Source: Porites lobata
Lineage: Eukaryota; Cnidaria; Anthozoa; Scleractinia; Poritidae
NCBI GenBank assembly: GCA_942486035.1
Contig: CALNXK010000082.1
Location: forward strand, 2,099,501-2,163,500
Direction: 5' to 3'
Length of the DNA: 64,000 nucleotides
Below, piece by piece: positions 34,801 through 44,100 of this stretch (the stretch's first letter is position 1; every line of letters starts with the position of its first letter). Below the pieces are notes generated by a model. The model was not told where the DNA came from. It saw nothing but the letters and a program-made list of their open reading frames with translations, and did no database searches. Position numbers and translations under genes: made by a program.

Positions 34801-36998
34801 GATGTAGCCAGAACATCTTCAGTGCTGCACTGCGGCACGCGGCTTCGCTCCTCGCGTGCTTGGGGTTTTGCGTCACTAAATTGAAAAAGAAAGAATATAA
34901 GGGACTGCTCGCAGTCTATCTCGTCACAAGCGTTGTGTAGGAGGCTACGAAAGACTTTTTTATGAATGATTTAACCCTTTGATACCCGTGAGTGAGCAAT
35001 GTCAATTTTCTCTCAACAACACTAAACATCATCAAGAGATAAGGTTACACGGGAAATTAATGAATGATCACTAAAAGGAAAATGCTTCGATCTTTTATCA
35101 AATTCTCTTAACTAGTTATTTAAGGGATTGTGTGGAGATCAGCATGGAGAATTTGTATGTGAATATTGGCGCTTAAAATGTTATGAAATCCACGCAAGTG
35201 TTCTAACTTTGTTGCTTTATTTTGGACGTTAGAGGGCCTTGCGCCAAATTCGCCAGTGCCACAAGTCCTTCATAGCTGCTGAACTCAAGTGCAAACAGAA
35301 AGCGGATATTGTCAAGGAACTCGTCGTATTGGTGGATATCTTACTGTTTGTGACCAGGTTACTTATAGTTCAATACTTTCTGATTTATTTTGGTTAATTG
35401 AACAAAGAAGGAAAAAGATCAGGGCCGAGTTGTTCAAAGCTGGGTTAAGATAACCCAGGGTTAGCGCGAGAGTTTGAATTCAGATATGAAAGCTTAAAAG
35501 GCATTTCAGTTCTTTTTGTCTACAAGTTGATGATTGGGAGCTCTAAAAATAGCACAGAAAGCCATCCGAGAAAATGCTTTTGAACACAAGAAAAAGAAAC
35601 CCAGGTTAAATTTAACCCCGGGTTAAGCGCTAATCGGCCTTCGAACAACTGGGCCCAGGGGTGCATTTTTAGAAATTCTAATTGAAAATTGAGAACTTCG
35701 TTCTGATTTACACTTCCCTTGGTTTCAGTCAGGCGCTACGCATATTCGCGCCTATTTAAGATTTTCACTCGATTCAGAAGTAACGAAAATGGTAGCTGTT
35801 TACTATTAACGTGGGCTAACCGCTCGGTTCACGGTTAAGGCAAATGGTAAACGAAATTCAAAATTGGAAAATTCCGCTCGGGAAACGCTTTAACTATTTG
35901 CACAAAACAGTGCCCTTAGTTACCGAAAAATGGCCACAAAAGGCCGAGTTTTTGGAACTTTCCGACTGGGGAAACAGGACTTCCTTTTTAGACGTTCCGT
36001 TTGTTAATTTCCATGTGAACAATCCGAAAAGTTGTGTTCCATTTACGTTTGTAAATTAGCTGTCAATTCTGTAGGGAGTGGATAAATCGCAAACCATGAT
36101 GCCTTTAGGCAACCCAAACGACTGTCAAATGGTTAGCACCACAGAGATACCTTGAAAAGAACAGACGTGGGTCAAGGCGCGAAAAATCACGGGAACGCTT
36201 GCCTTGTAGCCGGTCCTTTTGCAGTCGTGCCATGACCTGAAACTTATTAGAAACCTGAATCTGCATTATTCAAACTGCTCCACAAACAGGTCATTTTGTT
36301 GCAGAATATCAGCTAACTGGACTCTGTTATTGTCGCAGGATTTGCCGGCTGCTCCTCTTGAACCGCAAACAGTCGAGTACTACTTCGTCCCTTGAAGATT
36401 TACCTGTTATCAATAAGACCGACTTAGCTAACAAGTAGGTGTTTATTCCTACGTTATTTTCTTTATCTCTGTGCTTTGTTTGTTGGTTTGTTTGTTTTGG
36501 GATGCTTAGAATTTTGCATCCCTTGTTTAAATAGAGACCTTAAGCTACACCGTGTACTGGTGCGGGTAAATTACCCGTACGCGTAGCCGTAAATACGGGT
36601 AGATGGTCTCTTATCTACGGGAAACGGGTAGGCTTCCGGGTGGAACGATAACGCTGTTATCTGATTGGTCGCCATCTATAAAACTACGCGGCAAAATGGC
36701 CGCCTACCCGTACCTGTAGGGAGAAACAGTGCATCTTAAGGTCACTTATGTCCCGTTGCCTAATTTGGCTTCCCCTGGGGAAGGAAGCTTTTGCGAAGCC
36801 TTGAAGAGGGTGTTATTGCGTTAATGCGTTTCCCGTGGCGTTTGTAGCTTAGTTATTTTGCCGTTTTTCAGGTTGTTAGCACTTGTGGAAGTGTACCAGA
36901 AGGCATACCTTTTGCGTAACAAGCAAGGTGGATTGTTTAGCGCTGTACAGCTGCTGCGAAATTTCCTTCAACATCTGCTTCCCGAAAATGAAAAATGA
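9750..36998 (+). CDS. Ankyrin-repeat / GH20 hexosaminidase-like fusion protein (probable pseudo-enzyme)
   Basis: Twenty-four exons join in frame to 984 residues: 9750-9858, 10967-11136, 13297-13451, 15207-15337, 15576-15711, 16194-16330, 17350-17601, 18334-18426, 18753-18856, 20138-20239, 20541-20612, 20864-20994, 22008-22094, 22944-23009, 23407-23499, 23587-23653, 30774-30938, 31034-31080, 32029-32070, 32217-32403, 33421-33681, 35233-35357, 36339-36434, 36872-36998. All junctions are GT-AG and phase-consistent. Residues about 40-60 are acidic. About 85-260 are ankyrin repeats (AGTCLHLATK, NKALHWAVSYGNADIVKLLC, GVTPLHDAVTRGDLDIVK). About 290-460 is a GH20b-like domain (LWPYPQ; AGLWYAVNTLLQ). 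About 465-780 is the GH20 barrel (YRGVLWDVSTGRVPTL, LQLYMQNTFAF, ELVPHIESLSGFSQW, CPGTGSWNS, CDWSLPGHVNPLS). Family members carry G-D-E after strand 4; here residues 617-624 read VGLDLAPE, so the acid/base Glu is Leu621. No signal peptide or membrane segment is seen, so it is probably cytosolic or nuclear. The start is the first ATG. Confidence 0.85.
11700..11962. repeat. 15-bp minisatellite in intron 2 of the ankyrin-GH20 gene
   Basis: About 17 imperfect copies of a unit near GGGTCCATCCCCAAG, with variants ATCTATCCC and ATCCACAAG. Because the unit is a multiple of three with few stops, four overlapping reading frames stay open on both strands (repeating GSIPK-like and GIDPL-like peptides). 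None has splice or start context, so the frames are by-products of the repeat. Confidence 0.85.
11962..12614. mobile_element. MITE with TAGACTGTTCACAGTC ends, containing a nested element
   Basis: The left end TTAGACTGTTCACAGTCCTC and the right end GACTGTGAACAGTCTA are inverted repeats that continue inward with CGAGATC/GATCTC. The right array edge of the 15-bp minisatellite abuts the left end. A second inverted pair lies inside at 12087-12545. Confidence 0.7.
12087..12545. mobile_element. Inner element with AGAGGGACTGTAATAAC ends
   Basis: AAAATAGAGGGACTGTAATA at the left and TATTACAGTCCCTCTATTTT at the right are exact inverted repeats, extended by ACACCACTACAGCTC against AGCTGCAGTGATGT. The end sequence resembles the outer element (CAGTCCTCTATTTTTC), so both may belong to related families, one inserted in the other. 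Confidence 0.65.
14645..15019. mobile_element. MITE with CAAGTCAAGCCTACTCC-type ends and AATGAATTTATTATT subterminal
   Basis: The left end AAGTCAAG, then AAGATTAC and TTAATGAATTTATTATT, is matched in inverted order at the right by AATAATAAATTCATTAATAG, AATCTTA and CTTGACCTG. Total length is about 375 bp. It lies in intron 3 of the ankyrin-GH20 gene, about 190 bp before exon 4. Confidence 0.7.
16430..16513. mobile_element. Short palindrome related to the AGCCTGCGAGC MITE
   Basis: AGCCTGTGAGCAAGCTCTCC and GGAGAGCTTGCTCGCAGGCT form the two arms of an 84-bp hairpin with a short loop. The ends resemble the element at 9206-9330. Confidence 0.65.
17690..17824. mobile_element. Palindromic MITE, GGGAAACTGTCCACCTACCCC arms
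   Basis: The left arm has GATCAATTTAAGTTTCTGGG and then AAACTGTCCACCTACCCCTC. It pairs with GAGGGGTAGGTGGGCAGTTT and CCCAAAAACCTTGATTGATC at the right. It lies 90 bp downstream of exon 7 of the ankyrin-GH20 gene. Confidence 0.75.
19828..19996. mobile_element. MITE family B copy 1 (CTATTTTCGAAT ends)
   Basis: The left end CTATTTTCGAATCCCCCATA, then ACACTCTGTCTGCCCCCCAAATTTTGCATAA, pairs with the right end down to ATTCGAAAATAG. Length is 169 bp. Other copies of this family are at about 38075-38210 and 52157-52325. Confidence 0.8.
21425..21695. repeat. Partial copy of the AACAACTCTGCACGTG repeat
   Basis: AACAAAACAACAAATCTGCA, CACGCGTTTTTACACTTTTT, GACACGGTCGTCAAGAATTTAATTCGAGG and GGCGTCTTCGTCGTGG follow the same order as in the elements at 57441-57805 and 57945-58215. 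The ends are degraded. It sits in intron 12 of the ankyrin-GH20 gene. Confidence 0.5.
22260..22630 (-). mobile_element. tRNA-derived SINE with poly-C tract
   Basis: Read on the minus strand, the right end has a tRNA-like box B region (GGTTCAAGCCCCGAACGG) preceded by tRNA-arm-like sequence. A body follows with the recurrent coral-type SINE text GGTGTGGGTTCTTTTACG and GAGAAGACTAACCG in plus-strand order. A run of 16 C lies at 22338-22353. The tRNA part is degenerate and not a functional tRNA gene. Family recognition is from memory of similar anthozoan repeats. Confidence 0.5.
23703..23712. mobile_element. Left stub of a split MITE family A copy
   Basis: CGGAGTTTAA resembles the GGGAGCTTAA terminus of the MITE at 47084-47304. 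The rest of this copy continues at 29713 beyond the 6-kb TTAA-flanked insertion. Confidence 0.4.
25615..26158. mobile_element. Pogo/Tc1-type MITE nested in the 6-kb element
   Basis: The ends TACAGTCGTACCTCCAGTAA and GGAGGTTCGACTGTGT are inverted. Words such as TAAGCGACC and GGTCGTTTACTGGAGGTT repeat near both ends, and the TA dinucleotide expected at pogo/Tc1 insertion sites is present at the left edge. There is no transposase frame. Confidence 0.6.
26531..27613. mobile_element. Foldback-like element with inverted heptanucleotide arrays
   Basis: GTATGACATTTGCAGA at 26531 is repeated in inverted form (TCTGCAAATGTCATAC) ending at 27613. Directly inside each end is an array of a 7-bp unit: CTGCAGA with CCGCAGA variants at about 26541-26692, and its reverse complement TCTGCAG/TCTGCGG at about 27508-27600. 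The core of about 800 bp is unique sequence without a recognised gene. Long inverted repeats made of short tandem units are the hallmark of foldback elements. The open frames through the arrays (LQTADCR-type peptides) are artefacts. No clear target duplication was found. Confidence 0.65.
29713..29922. mobile_element. MITE family A, main part of the split copy
   Basis: TTAAGCAGCAAGGTTTTTGA, then GCGGTAAATGTTAACCGGAAGTGGCC, matches the inner part of the MITE at 47084-47304. The far end GTGCGTGG, GAACGTCACTGC matches the other TIR. The first six bases are missing here because the TTAA at its tip was used as the target of the 6-kb element. Confidence 0.65.
30155..30447. mobile_element. Palindromic MITE, CAGGCCCCGTCCA ends
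   Basis: CCAGGCCCCGTCCAAACG at the left and GTGGACGGGGCCTGA at the right are inverted. The interior is rich in short inverted words and has an A-run. It lies in intron 16, about 330 bp before exon 17 of the ankyrin-GH20 gene. Confidence 0.7.
31270..31430 (-). mobile_element. tRNA-derived SINE, copy 1
   Basis: On the minus strand GGGTCTTGATAGCTTAGTTGG resembles a polymerase III A box (TRGCNNAGYNGG), and about 35 bp later GAATTCGAATTC resembles a degenerate B box. Upstream sequence (CATGTTTCACTCCTTT, AGATGATGTC) is shared with the copy at 45535-45690. It is too divergent to fold as a functional tRNA. Confidence 0.6.
31735..31920. mobile_element. Pogo-type MITE, TACAGTAGAACCCC ends
   Basis: The left end TACAGTAGAACCCCGGTAAC and right end CGAGGTTCCACTATA are inverted, with TA at both edges. 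GAGTTCGAGTTATT and TCGAGTTGTCCGAGTTCGAG repeat inside. It lies in intron 18 of the ankyrin-GH20 gene. Confidence 0.7.
32748..32920. mobile_element. Pogo-type MITE, CCTCGATATAACGAA ends
   Basis: ATCCTCGATATAACGAACCG recurs inside as GAACCTCGATATAACGAAAC, and the right end GGTTCCACTGTGG is the inverted terminus. The left TIR has decayed (CAAGTAGATCC for CAGTGGAACC). Confidence 0.55.
34971..35180. mobile_element. MITE family C copy 1
   Basis: Starts TTTAACCCTTTGATACCC and ends GGCGCTTAAAATG, with the internal landmarks CATCATCAAGAGATAAGGTT and CAAATTCTCTTAACTAGTTA. The same order of words is found in the copies at 51139-51348, 54909-55114 and 58674-58884. Confidence 0.7.
35422..35657. mobile_element. 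MITE with GGGCCNAGTTGTTC ends
   Basis: GGGCCGAGTTGTTCAAAGC, then TGGGTTAAGATAACCCAGG, is mirrored at the right by TAACCCCGGGTTAAGC and TTCGAACAACTGGGCCC. It starts 65 bp after exon 22 of the ankyrin-GH20 gene. Confidence 0.75.
36536..36743. mobile_element. Palindromic MITE, GACCTTAAG ends and ACGGGTAGG arms
   Basis: GACCTTAAGCTACACCGTGT at the left pairs with CAGTGCATCTTAAGGTC at the right. Inside, ACGGGTAG and CTACCCGT words form further stems. It lies in the last intron of the ankyrin-GH20 gene, about 130 bp before the final exon. Confidence 0.65.
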
Positions 36999-37197
36999 CC
37001 GCGAATATCTCTGCTCAATTCGAAATTTAAATTTAGTGAAATGCCCTAATTTCTCGTCGCGGTATAACCGAGATTCTGTGACCTTGTTCTCATAGAGCCC
37101 TTCCAACTTTTCCTCAGGTAAATCATTTTGTCAGGTCCTATTGTAATGGCCGTTTTCACAAGAGAGACTGATTATCCGTCTGAGACGGATAATCCAT

Positions 37198-37243
37198 ATA
37201 ATAATAATAATAATATAATAATAGTAATAGTAATAGTAATAAA
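37198..37243. repeat. AT-rich trinucleotide microsatellite
   Basis: ATAATAATAATAATATAATA followed by ATAGTAATAGTAATAGTAAT. A simple repeat in the presumed 3' UTR or downstream region of the ankyrin-GH20 gene. Confidence 0.85.
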
Positions 37244-38074
37244 ATATAAAACTAGCCTAAATAGTGCGTCAAAATTGACAGATGAACAGATAGGTAAAGT
37301 CAGGCGGATCGTTCATCAAAAATTAAAACCATTCCATTTTCAAATTAAGTCGTATTTGTCTGTCTGGCGCAAATTATCCAACGCATAATCCGTCTCTAGT
37401 GTGAAAATGGCTAATATTTTCGACCACTGGCTTGTAATCGAGTCTATCTGGTCAAATTAATGAACAAGCAGGTATCGTAGGGATTACCACTACCACTTTA
37501 GAAAGCCTAATAGCGCCGAAAAAAGGTCTTTAAGCAAGTTACCACAGATTTTTTTTCAATAATTGTGACAAATTTGCACTAGGTGTTCTATCACCCAACA
37601 ACAAGGGTGGTAACGCAAAAAAAAAAAAAATTCGTTGGCTTGAAATCTTTTTCTAAGTTTGTTAGTTGGACCTGTAGCCGAAGACCGTTTTTGACTCACC
37701 GTGCTCTGTGAGACATCATTCCCATAACGTATATAAGTCCTTTCTCTCAGAGTTTGAAGTCGTTTGATTTCAAATACCTCTCTCAGTGAGAAAGGTATGA
37801 GGGAGGTGTGAGGTCAGGGAGAACATTCCTCGAGAGCATCTCACCGAGGATGAGTGGAAAAGGGTCTTTGGATTTGGCAGCTTCGAATTATTTTATCAAA
37901 AATTTCGTACTTGGCTCCAAAGCTGAGAGGTGTAAAACATAGGAAAAGGCGTTGACGTTCAGGGCTAGCTGAATAATTCATTCCTTTGTTTTATTTCCCT
38001 AAATCTCGGAGCCAAGTATTCGGAACTGGCCTACTATCCATTTGAGGTTGTGCGTGATCCTGGGACGGTGTCGA

Positions 38075-38210
38075 GTCAAAATGCACTCCCAAATTTTGCG
38101 TAACCTTTGTTTTTCATGTCTTCTGGGTATTACAGCCGCCCCAAGAGAAATTGAAAACCAAGCTTACGCAAAATTTTGGGGGGCAAATAAGGTGCATTAT
38201 GGGAGATGTG
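38075..38210. mobile_element. MITE family B copy 2
   Basis: AATGCACTCCCAAATTTTGC at the left is mirrored by GCAAAATTTTGGGGGGCAAATAAGGTGCATT at the right. The same words are in the copies at 19828 and 52157. The extreme ends are too degraded to fix exactly. Confidence 0.65.
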
Positions 38211-39421
38211 CAAGTGGCGAATACGTATGTTTCGTATTCCCGGGCAGCCTAGGATAAGTGCTTGTTTTAGCGCGAAAGCGAGGCTAATGTGGGTCAACTT
38301 TTGGCACAGTTTTGTTATGCGAGACAGAAATCCCTTTAGCTTACCGGTAAAATCTTACCATTTTCATGATTTCTATAGTTTTCCGGTATTAACTCAGCCG
38401 CAATTTTCTTACGTTTGTTAGTTCGTTTTCCTCAAGAAGTTGGCCAGAATGAGCTTCGCACGACTCTCACTCATGCTAGGACGTTTCTCGTCTTAGGGCC
38501 GTCTGGGAATACGAAACTTGCCTATTTTGACCAAGTTCTAAGTAGCCCATAAAGTAGCGCTTACATCCCCAAAACAGTTCCATGGTACGGTCCGACACCA
38601 TGCCAAGGCCATACCAAGTCTTACGATCAACCTTGGAATGGCCAATGGAGGGCTTACAACGGGGTGGATAGTCCTTTTTCAAAAATTGCTCTAACAATAC
38701 GTGAATTAAACGATCGTTATGCTATTTAATGCTCCTATATTTATAACATTAAGTTGTGTACATTATGATGTGGACCTTATTTTAAAATTGAATTGTCATT
38801 CCATAAAGAAACACTCACGCAGATGAATCTTATGCTGTACTCTTTGAGTAGGTTTATTAGTCAAGTAGTCTCCAACAGAAACATTAGGAAGCACAATAAA
38901 AATTCTTCTGGAAAAGTACGTCGAATTTATGTAGTTGTTGTAAGGTGTAAAGCTGTTAAGGTCAAGCATTCGTAACCCTGTGGGGTTCGTACCCCTTTAA
39001 ACTTTAAAAATTCCATGACTTTTTTTCATGACCTTTTAAAGGTTTCCATGACCTTAGGGTTTGCTGTCACTTTCGAATACTTTCAAAACTTTCGACTTGA
39101 CGCAGTTCAACAGACACCAACGCTGGTGTCCACCAATAATGCGTGCCATTTGATTACTTATTTGTATCTTACATTATCCCTGCTTTTCCCGACATCTGCA
39201 GTAACTAATGTATCAAAACATAACCTTAATTTCCCACGACTTCCCAGGACCGACAATGAAATTCTTTGACTTTTTAGGCCTGGAAAATAAATTCTTAAAT
39301 TTCATGACTTTCCAGGTTTTCAATGACCCGTGCAAACCCTGCCCTGCTTTACATCCGAGCGTCTCGTGCCAGCTACTACCTTGATGGTAAGCAACGCTTT
39401 TGAAACAACAATACTCCTCAA

Positions 39422-39728
39422 TAGAGCGATTTCGTTTGACCTTGAAAAATGATTTCGGTAAGTGCTCGTTATTTGTTTTATCAAAACATGTACTTTTCGT
39501 TTTCCCGCCCAAGAAAAACCTAATATGGAAGAAGGCATTGTTCAACTGGCCAATCGTGTTGTAGTACGACGTCAAGAAAGTTCTCGGGCATGAATTATTT
39601 CAACCCGAGCGTTCGCTTAACCAACCAAAAACCACGCGCGTTTGTATCAGTTCGATAAACCAAATCACTCTATTTCCGTTCGTTTGTTGTTTCCGTTTTC
39701 ATTTCGAGGTCATACGAAAATCGCTCTA
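39422..39728. mobile_element. MITE family D copy 1 (TAGAGCGATTTTCG ends)
   Basis: The left end TAGAGCGATTTCGTTTGACC and the right end GGTCATACGAAAATCGCTCTA are inverted. The interior is the reverse complement of the copy at 46002-46367: the order CCAATCGTGTT, CCCGAGCGTTCGCTTAACCAACC, AAACCAAATCACTC appears here and inverted there. Confidence 0.8.
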
Positions 39729-41164
39729 AGGCTAAAGCTAAAAAGGCTTTCAAGCACAAGGCTTATCCCTTGAAAAATGGAAGAAGGAAAAGGCCCATTT
39801 CGTCCCTTCCCTTCTCACGAGGTTACCGTTTGGTTTGGCAGATTCGAAACAAACGAAAATGCTAGAAGCGAAAGGGACTGTATGAAGAATAACACAACGC
39901 GGCAAACGGAAACTTTTGCAAGACTTTTAATGAGATCTCGTCAGAAAAAGTACTCACTAGCAAATTATTTACAGACACTTCAACAATTTGCAAAATGGCA
40001 AAGGCTAAGTTATGAAGGAAAAGAAAGCTACAAAGTTCACAGGACCTTTCAAAGAATCCACATAGTCAGACGGGTAGAGAGTAAAGGGCCCTATGGCATC
40101 AGTGCAGAGAAAACCTAGACGTTTCAAGGGCTTGTACGCAATCCTTCTTAACACAGAAAGAATGCGTGAAAATCCTTAAAGGGTGGGTAGGAGGTTACCT
40201 GGATCGAAACAACCACCGTGAACACTTTATGAGCTATACACAACGTAAGGTTCAGTCACTCATCAGTATAGAGCGCCACTGGTAGGCATAAAACGAACAC
40301 TACGTTGTATAACCCTTATAACGTGTCCTAGTGGTTTTGGTGGTGGAATTTGAGAGAACGCTTGCAAAAAAAGAAATGAATACCTTGTGGTAGCCGACAT
40401 AGATTTTGACAAAATAAAATCACATTGTTGTTATATTACTATTCAGTCAACTGTATTGCATTTCAAGACTCTAGGCTCAGCCTAAAACAGTTATTTTGCG
40501 AAACAAACGTATTTTGAAAGCAAACACACTTGGTTCACGAACGCTCCTAGAGAAGGATGAGCTTAAGTCAAGTTTCACGCGAGAGGTCCTTAATTTGTAA
40601 TTAAATAATTAAAATAGTGGACAACGTTGACAAACTGTGCACTATATACCTGTCTTGATGAAAGGACTGAATTTGATTTTCATGGGAAAGAGAATAATTA
40701 CAGGACTCTAAAAGGCCACTGTTCATGTGCCTAAAAAATGGTTTTGTAATGCAAAATGCAACCGGTTTTGATTGGATGAAAAAATTCACTTTCTAAACCA
40801 ATCAGTGGTAAACACTAGACGTTCGCACGCGTTTTCAAGCGCTTAGCGTGGCTAAGCATAGCATAAGCTGTTACGGTAATTATGACTGGTTCGTTTCAAA
40901 GTTTCTGTATTACCATACTCGATCGAAAACCGCATGAAATCAAAATATTTCCCTAACGATAAGTGCTAAAAAGGCAGATACCGGCCCTTTGACTCTTAGA
41001 GTCAAAGCAGACGCTAGGTCATTTGAAAATTCCGCGGTATCGTCACTTAAACGACCGCTATCCTATGCTTTTACGTGAACTTTTTGTCTGACCGCCTGTT
41101 ATTGCTTTGGGGTCTCTTAACAGTGAAAGGGCCGCCAAGATAGATTCTATTTACTGTAAAACGA

Positions 41165-44100
41165 TCACTTCACCAACCCCAGCTTCTTTGCCTCTGTTTC
41201 GTAGATCAGAAGACGCCACATCTTCACCACAAAAACCTCGGCTTCCTCATCTAAAACCTGGAACGAACATAGAAGTGTTGCCTGTTAGCTGACTGAAAAT
41301 AAGTTGCGAAGTTGTGTTCGTTCGCCAATAGAAATTAGGAAAAAGCATTATTTTCTAAAAATGTCGTTACCCCTTCCCCCCCCCCCCCAAAAAAATGTTA
41401 TCTACTAAAACAAAAAAATTCTTACAGTTTCTCATAGTTCTCCGCAAAGTCAATGCGAGGAATCAACGATTTTCCAGGATTAAATAGACCTAAGTAAACT
41501 GCGTACAGTTTTGTTGTAGGCAAAAAGGCTAGCGAGAAGTCGTATGACTAACTCTAGTACAAAGACTAACTGGAACGATCTTATCATAGAAAAACTTCAC
41601 ATACCATGGAGACATCATCAAGGATATGTTTTGGCGTACTTCTAGCAATGACCTGGAAACGAGATATAACAAAACAAGAATAAGGTCACAGTATCATGAA
41701 CACGTTAATCAAAAGCCTTGACCTATTTCGGAATTTCCTCTAATCTCTTCAGATCAAAATTATATTCCCGTGCAAAAAAATATATATATATAAATTCAGT
41801 TTTCATCCGAAGTGGCTGTGCATCTGGCGAAGATTTGAGAGGCAAGCGGGAACCTGGAAATAGATCATTTTTAAGGGAAATTACTTTATTTCTTAATCTC
41901 CGAACTGTCCGCTCGACAACAAATAAGATTGTAAAAAAGCTTCACAGCGCGATAAGATGTCAAAAATGCATCAGATTAACAAGCCAATGGCCTGAAAAAC
42001 CTTCCAATCTTTCGGGACGCCACCACTCGATTCCCCGTGAAATTCTATAGAGATGACGCGTCACTGCCTAGATCTGGGTAGTGCAACTAGTGCTTGATTG
42101 GTTAAACATTTACTTCATCCAATCAGAAGCACTACGCAAATCTACAATCGGCGCCAAAATTGTTGAGACATTGTACTCAAATAGGACAACTACAGAGAAC
42201 AAAAAATCCACACCCCTCCCCCCTCCCCTTCATTCAAAGTTGGGGTGTTTGTTGTTTTCTATAGGTAGCTCGAACAGCGGCACAACATGGGGGGATGGGG
42301 GAGGAAAAGCTTTATTTTCTCTGGAAGTCAGTAAAGCGTCAATTGAAAGTCCTTTTAGAGCGAAGTGTCTCAGCTAATTGTGTCGCCGATTGTAGGTAGT
42401 ACCGCCTCATCAGTAAGGAATTTCTACACTCATTCATAAGACGAATGATGTCAGCTGTTTTCGCAGGCTAACAAGCTAACGCAGTGTGGACTTACCTTGC
42501 TACAAATAAAGTCTGTTAATGTCAATTCCTCTTCACCAATGTACTCTATTATTTTCTTGTTGACCCATGGGCGTATTCTGCGATCTACAAGCCCCTAAAA
42601 ACGAATTAAATGGACACCGGTCAGAATGTTAACTTAACACATCGGGACAGCCTTATGCCCAGACCTCTGTTACAATGTTATTGTTACTAAGGTAACTAAC
42701 ACTTAAATCTAATCTACCCATGGTATTACCCAATCCATGTGGACACGAGCAACAGAGAGAGGTCTGGGGTGGACTAAGACTGCATATTTGTTATCGTATA
42801 TAATCTGTACTTACGTAGTATGATGATCCGAGTGTCCAGTGAGATCACGAGTGAGACAAAGCGACTTGAAGACCACAAATTCAGTCACGAAAAAGCCACC
42901 TAACGCTCTTATTAGTGATTTAAGAATCACCACTATAAAGGGGAAGATGCCTACTACAGATAGCTACAGAACATTTGCAAGTTGCTGTATTCTTACATGA
43001 CCAGCAATCCGAATTCGTTAGTTTCCCGTCCTGCCGCGGATCTCTGAAACAGAAAGCAGCCTTAACAAATAGCGACACAACCGTCACACGAGAACATACC
43101 TGGTCCACAATACTCCAGTCCAAGCTATAAGCAAACAGTTCATCTTTAGCAGTAGGTATACGTTCTATAAGCGACTTAATAATCCGTTTCTTATCTTCAG
43201 CCTCTTCACTCTCCGCCTTAGATACGTCCTCCTCGTCCAGTTTGACCAATTTCCGCTTTGGAGCCGCGCCTGCTGCGTCGTCATCATCACCTGCGCTGAA
43301 CACGGACTCCAGTTTCTTACGGCTCGCCTGGTTCGCAGCAGAGGGCTGCCGAAAAAAAAAATCAAATACGGCTGTTAATTTAATGGTCAACTGACTACCG
43401 ACTGGTTAAGGCAAAAGACCTGTCTATAGTTAAAACTCGGGTTCGTAAGCGGCATCATAGGCTTGATGGAATCGGAGACGCAAGATTGAAGAATAAATAT
43501 GTTTTCATTTTCTTCCAACTCCGCTTATAAATCTACCGCTTCCGATCCAGTGCGTAAACTACCGCCTACAAGCAATGGGGTTATATATCTTCGTAAGGGG
43601 TTTTAGGAGCTTTTTCCACCAGATTATGATGCGCTGCGCTTCTGACTCCGAGTGATTTAGTCGAAGAAAAGTTGGTATACTAAACGGCAAAACGCCACGC
43701 GCCAAGGATGTGTTATTGTACTCACCAAGTTGCTGCTCAACTTCATCTCGAATCCAAAAGCTTTCTTAGGTGCAGGTTCCATTTCCACTTCAGGCTCTTG
43801 ACCATTCTCACGCACTCTTTTCATACCGACCGAGACTGGCGACGAGTCTGTTGACCTGGGACTTGGTGACCAGCTTGATACGGGAGCTGCTTCCACCTGA
43901 GGAACAAACTGAAAAACAAAAAGAAAAATTGAAATACGTTGCCATTCCAATCTTAACTCACCTTAAACATCTGTAAACAGCGCGGAAGCGCCCGTAGCAA
44001 CTGGCCAATCACATTTTACTAAAAGGCCACACCGGAGAGGACGAAACGTACTAAAGAACAAGACTGAAGTTAGGAAATAACTATTTTAAAGGGGTTATGT

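Larger units (their letters stand above)
36999..41164. other. Interval between the convergent ankyrin-GH20 and RBM25 genes
   Basis: It should contain both 3' UTRs. A candidate polyadenylation signal for the ankyrin-GH20 gene is AATAAA at about 37233, inside a trinucleotide-like ATA/AAT/AGT run (37198-37243). MITE copies lie at 38075-38210 and 39422-39728. Open frames at 38476-38697 (-) and 39777-40118 (+) have protein-like composition but no family, splice or conservation evidence that I can see, so they are not called as genes. Confidence 0.4.

Noticed and set aside
38476..38697. 73-codon minus-strand open frame (GMVSDRTMELFWGCKRYFMG)
   Set aside because: No family recognised and no in-phase neighbouring exon found; may be part of an unknown repeat.
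39777..40118. 113-codon plus-strand open frame starting MEEGKGPFRP
   Set aside because: Protein-like composition, but no recognisable family, no splice partners and no polyadenylation context; it follows a MITE directly. Left uncalled.
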